From an uncultured Acidobacteriota bacterium (GTDB lineage Bacteria; Acidobacteriota; Terriglobia; Terriglobales; CAINCZ01), in the NCBI GenBank assembly GCA_903847195.1, contig CAINCZ010000061.1, forward strand, positions 1 through 43,628: DNA of 43,628 bases, read 5' to 3'. The translations under genes were made by a program, and so were the position numbers. Below, one piece after another: positions 40,011 to 43,628 of the stretch (within the stretch, counting starts at the first letter, position 1; each line of letters opens with the position of its first letter). The notes beneath the pieces were generated by a model. The model saw nothing but the letters and a program-made list of their open reading frames with translations, did not search any database and had not been told where the DNA came from.

Positions 40011-41390
40011 ATGATTGTCATGAAATTCGGCGGCACCTCGGTGGAGAGTGCGACCGCCATTGACCGCGTGGCGAGCATCGTGCGCGGACGGCTGGCGCTG
40101 AAACCGGTCGTGGTAGTGAGTGCGATGGCCAAGGTCACCGACCAACTGGTGGCCATGGCCCGCGCGGCCAGCCTGGGAGACGGAAAGACTGCGCTGGAGC
40201 TTTCCGGCGCTGCCCGGGAGCGGCACCACCGCACGGCGCGCGAACTGCTGCACCCGAATCCCAGCGCGGAACTGGAAGCCGAGATCGACCTGACGTTCAA
40301 TTCGCTGGACGACCTGCTGAAGGGCATTGCCGCGGTGGGCGAGCTGACGCCGCGTTCGACCGACTTTGTGCTGAGCTTCGGCGAGCGGCTCTCGAGTCGC
40401 ATGGTGGCCGAGGCGTTTGGGGTGCGCGGGCTGAAGGCGCAGCACGTGGATTCGCGCGACGTGCTGGTCACCGACGCCAACTTCACCAAGGCCGTGCCGC
40501 AGATGGACGAGACGGCGGACCGGCTGGTGGAGCGGGTGCGCCCGCTGGTGGACGCAGGCCGGGTGCCGGTGATGGGCGGCTACATCGGCGCGACCAGGGA
40601 AGGCGTGACGAGCACGCTGGGGCGCGGCGGTTCGGATTTTTCGGCGGCGATTTTTGGCGCCGGACTGGGCGCCGAGCGCATTGAGATATGGACCGACGTG
40701 GCCGGCATCAAGACGACGGATCCGAACATCTGTCCCGACGCGCTGCGGATTAAAGAGATCAGCTTTGAAGAGGCGGCCGAGCTGGCGTATTTCGGCGCCA
40801 AGGTGCTGCATCCGGCGACGCTGCTGCCGGCGATTGAGAAGAACATTCCGGTGCTGGTGCTGAACAGCCGCGATCCGGAAAACGAAGGCACGCGGATCAC
40901 GGCGCGCGGCGTGCCCTGCAAGAGCCCGTTCAAGGCGATTGCGGCGAAGAAGCGCATTACCATCGTGGACGTGGTGGCGGCGCGGATGCTGATGGCGCAC
41001 GGATTCCTGCGCTCGATCTTCGAGGTCTTTGACCGGCATCGCTGCCCGGTTGACGTGGTTTCGACCTCGGAGGTGAGCGTCTCGCTGACGGTGGATTCGA
41101 ACGAGGCGATTCCGGCCATCGCCTCCGATATGCGCGAGATAGCCGACGTGAAGTACGAGGGGCGCAAGGCGATCGTGTGCCTGGTGGGCGACAACCTGCG
41201 CGGCACGCCGGAGATCGCGGCGCGGGTGTTCTCGGCGATCCAGGACATCAACGTACGGATGATTTCGCAAGGGGCTAGCGAGATCAACATCACGTTTGTG
41301 ATCGAGGAAGACGATGTGCCGGAGGTGATCCGGCGGCTGCACGCGTGCTTCTTTGCCGATCCTGATCCGGATGTGTTTGCGCGGGAGTAG
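40011..41390 (+). CDS. lysC: Aspartate kinase
   Basis: A 459-aa enzyme that phosphorylates aspartate, first step of the Lys/Thr/Met/DAP pathway and feeding Asd just upstream. Kinase domain from MIVMKFGGTSV, with SFGERLSSRMVA and LGRGGSDFSAAI. Two C-terminal ACT modules (about 315-459; ITIVDVVAARMLMAHGFL, VDVVSTSEVSVSLTV, ARVFSAIQDINVRMISQGAS) bind Lys or Thr for feedback control. Length fits the monofunctional class. The start at 40011 begins the kinase motif. The TTG at 39990 is not needed. Upstream CGGGG is a weak ribosome binding site. Confidence 0.95.
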   Translation: MIVMKFGGTSVESATAIDRVASIVRGRLALKPVVVVSAMAKVTDQLVAMARAASLGDGKTALELSGAARERHHRTARELLHPNPSAELEAEIDLTFNSLDDLLKGIAAVGELTPRSTDFVLSFGERLSSRMVAEAFGVRGLKAQHVDSRDVLVTDANFTKAVPQMDETADRLVERVRPLVDAGRVPVMGGYIGATREGVTSTLGRGGSDFSAAIFGAGLGAERIEIWTDVAGIKTTDPNICPDALRIKEISFEEAAELAYFGAKVLHPATLLPAIEKNIPVLVLNSRDPENEGTRITARGVPCKSPFKAIAAKKRITIVDVVAARMLMAHGFLRSIFEVFDRHRCPVDVVSTSEVSVSLTVDSNEAIPAIASDMREIADVKYEGRKAIVCLVGDNLRGTPEIAARVFSAIQDINVRMISQGASEINITFVIEEDDVPEVIRRLHACFFADPDPDVFARE

Positions 41391-41664
41391 TCGGCGGGGT
41401 TGTTTGCAATGTATAGGCAACAGCTCCACTCACGCAAACAGAGGGCAAGACCTCATAGCGGCGCATGAAGCGCCATTCCATCCAGAATTCCTCGATTGAC
41501 CGAAGCAGCAACTCCTGATAGAAGTTGCTCGACAACCCCTACTAGTTGTTTCAGCGCTGCAACCGATGTCGCTTGCGGCGCCGCTTGTTTTTGTTTTTGG
41601 GCCGGGCACCAGCAGATGAAGTGGTAACAACTGTGAAATCTCTGTTCCGACAAGGAGACCGCCC
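41391..41664. other. Intergenic region
   Basis: No gene found. 41606-41622 (GGGCCGGGCACCAGCAGAT) looks like an H right end. Minus-strand frames here have no ribosome binding site. Confidence 0.4.
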
Positions 41665-42216
41665 ATGCGCCGTTGCTTCGTACTCATCCTCATCGTGTTC
41701 CTCACTGCCGGGTTGCTTGCCGCCCAGGGGCCAGTGAAGAATATACCTGTCGGTGTACAAACCGCTACCTGCGCTGATCCGGCAGCTGAACTCAAGGCAA
41801 CCACATCCCTGATCAGGGACACCGGAATCATCAACCTGCAGGGGAAGGTCTGCAATCGCGGTAATGACTATGCAAGCCGCATTGAACTTGACGCCCGCTA
41901 CATGGTTTACAACGCGTATCCTCCGGTCACCTTTGCCCAGGCGGGCGACGCCAGGGTCATTAGCAACACCGGTCTTGGCACCACACTTAAAAAGGGTGAG
42001 TGCAAGGACGTGAACCTGGTCTACCGTGTTCCCAACGTCGTAGCGTGGGGCACGCCGACCAGTGCGCCTCCGGCCACCCAGCGCGATGTCATCAAGAAGA
42101 TCGAACTCTGCGTGCTGAAGGACAAGTCCCTGGCAACGATGTTTAACAAGCAGGAGAATTGCTCCGCCGATAACGACTGCGCGGAAGTCAATCTGCCTTA
42201 CCGCGAAAAGAGATAA
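41665..42216 (+). CDS. Secreted protein of unknown function
   Basis: A 183-aa protein with signal peptide MRRCFVLILIVFLTAGLLAA and AAGGAG about 9 nt before the ATG. Mature part predicted mostly beta (TTSLIRDTGIINLQGKVCNRG, ASRIELDARYMVYNAYPPVT, TLKKGECKDVNLVYRVPN). Six Cys in the mature part (TATCADP, KVCNRG, GECKD, ELCVL, ENCSADNDC) could pair in the periplasm. The domain is not recognised. The layout is that of small acidobacterial exported proteins. Monocistronic. Confidence 0.75.
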   Translation: MRRCFVLILIVFLTAGLLAAQGPVKNIPVGVQTATCADPAAELKATTSLIRDTGIINLQGKVCNRGNDYASRIELDARYMVYNAYPPVTFAQAGDARVISNTGLGTTLKKGECKDVNLVYRVPNVVAWGTPTSAPPATQRDVIKKIELCVLKDKSLATMFNKQENCSADNDCAEVNLPYREKR

Positions 42217-42228
42217 TGCGTTTTGTGG

Positions 42229-42257
42229 CCGGCTGCCCGTTGGGCGCCGGCCATCTA
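42229..42257 (+). terminator. GC hairpin after the secreted protein gene
   Basis: GGCCGG-CT-GCCC / GGGC-G-CCGGCC stem, no T run. Weak terminator call. Confidence 0.35.
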
Positions 42258-42347
42258 TGTTCCGGGTGGAAATTACGCCGCGGCTGCCTGTCCGCAGCAG
42301 CGGCTGTAGTTTTGATTTTTTTGCGCCTGCTCGCGCCAGGGGAGTTC

Positions 42348-42920
42348 ATGCCTAAGTCCAAATCAGTATTTAAGTTCGTGCCGGCGACGGCGGACCGCTG
42401 GGCCGACCTGGAACTGCTGTTTGGGTCGAGGGGAGCCTGCGGCGGATGCTGGTGCATGACCTGGCGGCTGACACGCGCGGAGTTCAACCAGAATAAAGGG
42501 GAAGCCAACCGTCGTGCGCTACAGTCGCTGGTGAAGAAAGGCCCGCCGCCGGGCGTGCTGGCCTATGAGGGCGAAAAGCCGGTCGGATGGTGCGCGGTCG
42601 CTCCGCGCGAGGCGTATCCGGCGCTGGAGCGTTCCCGAATTCTGAAACCGGTGGATGCCGAGCCGGTATGGAGCATCTCCTGCCTCTTTGTGGACAAGAG
42701 CTACCGCCGTCGCGGACTCAGCGCGCAGCTCATTGCAGCTGCCACCAAATTCGCCCATGCTCAGGGCGCGAAAATTGTAGAGGGATATCCGCAGGCCGTC
42801 GCGGCTGCATTGCCGGACCCATTTGTGTGGACCGGCCTGGAGCAAAGCTTTGTACGCGCCGGGTTCAAAGAGATAGCCCGCCGCAGCCCAAAGCGGCCCA
42901 TCCTGCGGCATGAGGCTTGA
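42348..42920 (+). CDS. GNAT family N-acetyltransferase
   Basis: A 190-aa acetyl-CoA-dependent acyltransferase. An early Cys cluster RGACGGCWCMTWRL (about 27-40) marks a subgroup of GNATs in many soil bacteria. The core includes PVGWCAVAPREAYPAL, VWSISCLFVDKSYRRRGLSA (the R/Q-x-x-G-x-A CoA loop as YRRRGLSAQLI) and the C-terminal GFKEIARRSPKRPILR. The acceptor is unknown. AGGGGAG lies close before ATG 42348. The upstream in-frame part is not coding, as it overlaps the hairpin region. Confidence 0.85.
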   Translation: MPKSKSVFKFVPATADRWADLELLFGSRGACGGCWCMTWRLTRAEFNQNKGEANRRALQSLVKKGPPPGVLAYEGEKPVGWCAVAPREAYPALERSRILKPVDAEPVWSISCLFVDKSYRRRGLSAQLIAAATKFAHAQGAKIVEGYPQAVAAALPDPFVWTGLEQSFVRAGFKEIARRSPKRPILRHEA

Positions 42921-43011
42921 GATTGGCGCGGCTGTAACCCGAAGTTGCTTCTCGCGAAAGCGCGTGGAAGGAATAGTGGCAGTGCGCGGGACTGCCCCAC
43001 ATTCAAAGGTA

Positions 43012-43062
43012 ACAACCCCACGCAAGCCAACCGCGGGCTTGCGTGGGGTTGTTGCTGGGGTC
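43012..43062 (+). repeat. Intergenic repeat H (GCAAGCC core), also a likely terminator
   Basis: AACAACCCCACGCAAGCC / GGCTTGCGTGGGGTTGTT, a perfect 18-bp stem, then GCTGGGGTCACCC. It sits between convergent genes, so it could end both transcripts. Confidence 0.8.
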
Positions 43063-43071
43063 ACCCGCTGA

Positions 43072-43296
43072 CTATTTCTTGTGGGGCTTCTGGTACAGCT
43101 TGTCCCAGACGGCGAGGATTTCGGGTTTGTAAACCTTCTCGTCCCACTCCGGCTTGGGCACGTCTTCGATCGCTACGGAGATCGAACCTTCGGGTGAGGC
43201 GAAGATGGCCCTTAAGTCGTTGGCGATCGCTTCGGCCAGGCGGACCTTTTGCTCTTCGGTTTTTCCAGTCAACGTCTTCACGATTACATGAGGCAT
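43072..43296 (-). CDS. 4-oxalocrotonate tautomerase-like protein
   Basis: A 74-aa tautomerase-superfamily subunit. It starts MPHVIVKTLTGKTEEQKVRL: Pro2, which becomes the N-terminal catalytic proline after Met removal, is in place, and TEEQKVRLAEAI is the conserved helix. The later ISVAIEDVPKPEWDE strand matches the family. The tail (KLYQKPHKK) is longer than the 62-residue archetype. Substrate unknown. Start at 43296 behind GGGAGAGAG. Confidence 0.9.
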   Translation of the reverse strand: MPHVIVKTLTGKTEEQKVRLAEAIANDLRAIFASPEGSISVAIEDVPKPEWDEKVYKPEILAVWDKLYQKPHKK

Positions 43297-43628
43297 GATG
43301 ACTCTCTCCCTTTGCGGCAGCTGCCGCTGGACCCTCTGCGAGGATGGTACATGGTAACGCAAGAGCGGGGCACCGGGAACAGAGGATAGCAGGGCATACA
43401 GACAAAACCCATCGCAAGAGTTCCAGTATTTCCACACGTACCGTTCAGAGGAAGGGCGGTAACGGGCTGAGTCGTTAGCGTAATGGGGATGTTACGACAA
43501 CTACTCTACAGACGCGGTTCTTGGCCGGCAATGCCGACGCCTCCGTTTGCCGTGTCTTAGAGCCAACAAACCCTCAATCACCATGCCCCAAATCGTGCCC
43601 TCTACCACAAACAGCAGCATGTAAACCG
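43297..43628. other. Right flank: tautomerase upstream region and edge
   Basis: 43363-43376 (GAGCGGGGCACCGGG) is an H right end in the usual orientation. 43501-43628 may hold the end of a minus-strand gene. Otherwise no feature seen. Confidence 0.4.
43501..43628 (-). CDS. Possible 3' end of a membrane protein gene, cut by the window
   Basis: A minus-strand frame enters from the right edge and ends at TAG 43501. The 42 codons seen begin with a hydrophobic run (YMLLFVVEGTIWGMVIEGLL) and end with a basic tail (RHGKRRRRHCRPR). It could be the last membrane helix of a protein, or a chance frame. Low certainty. Confidence 0.3.
   Translation of the reverse strand, partial: VYMLLFVVEGTIWGMVIEGLLALRHGKRRRRHCRPRTASVE

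Noticed and set aside
41430..41855. Minus-strand frames overlapping the start of the secreted protein gene
   Set aside because: No ribosome binding site. They overlap a signal peptide coded on the + strand with AAGGAG.

Overview
The window is a GC-rich bacterial chromosome segment (roughly 60-65% GC by eye) with mixed coding strands, classical sigma70-type promoters, strong intrinsic terminators and mostly housekeeping genes. The gene set points to Acidobacteriota, probably class Terriglobia: an S46 peptidase, an M64 peptidase, NamZ (DUF1343), a VirB10-like glycine-zipper protein, a YbjN protein, a lipoprotein with Ig-like domains, and many short intergenic palindromes. No marker gene settles this, so the taxonomy is an inference. 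I found no phage, integrase, transposase, CRISPR array, toxin-antitoxin pair or defence system.

Layout. 1-6.1 kb: small ECF-like sigma factor, frameshifted VirB10-like protein, NamZ and M64 peptidase (divergent), a Cys-rich secreted protein and a DUF3861 protein. 6.4-12.9 kb: uppP, ftsK, then a cysteine desulfurase and mnmA in a two-gene operon for tRNA 2-thiouridine. 13.1-18.6 kb: YtxH and DUF948-like envelope proteins, an SDR oxidoreductase, a secreted TPR protein, a periplasmic thioredoxin and a single-domain response regulator. 19-24.3 kb: S46 dipeptidyl-peptidase, an amidohydrolase, and two crotonase-family genes, the second interrupted by an in-frame stop. 24.6-29.4 kb: YbjN protein, the rpsO-pnp operon and a SatP acetate transporter. 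29.5-34.7 kb: tRNA-Leu(GAG), secG, a metallo-beta-lactamase-fold hydrolase, an aminotransferase, and a CAP-domain protein divergent from rmuC. 35-43.6 kb: a large lipoprotein, a small membrane protein with an AI-2E transporter, a 78-aa protein, asd and lysC (first two steps of the aspartate pathway, in reverse gene order), a secreted protein, a GNAT acetyltransferase, a 4-OT-like tautomerase and possibly the end of one more gene.

The most unusual content lies between the genes. About twenty intergenic sites carry a mosaic repeat built from three modules: E (about 30 nt, a ...CTCGCTTTGCTCGGGATGACA word), L (tandem AAAGTC/AAAATC words), and H (a hairpin with constant outer CCCCAC/GTGGGGCACCGG arms and a core stem that differs between copies but stays complementary). 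Every copy I could read has the same orientation on the + strand, although the neighbouring genes point both ways. Two near-identical 113-nt copies flank the interrupted crotonase gene. A second recurring pattern is a -10-like TANAAT box exactly 6 nt before the start codon at four genes without a Shine-Dalgarno, which suggests leaderless mRNAs. Two genes look broken (one frameshift, one stop). Either real decay or assembly error could explain them.
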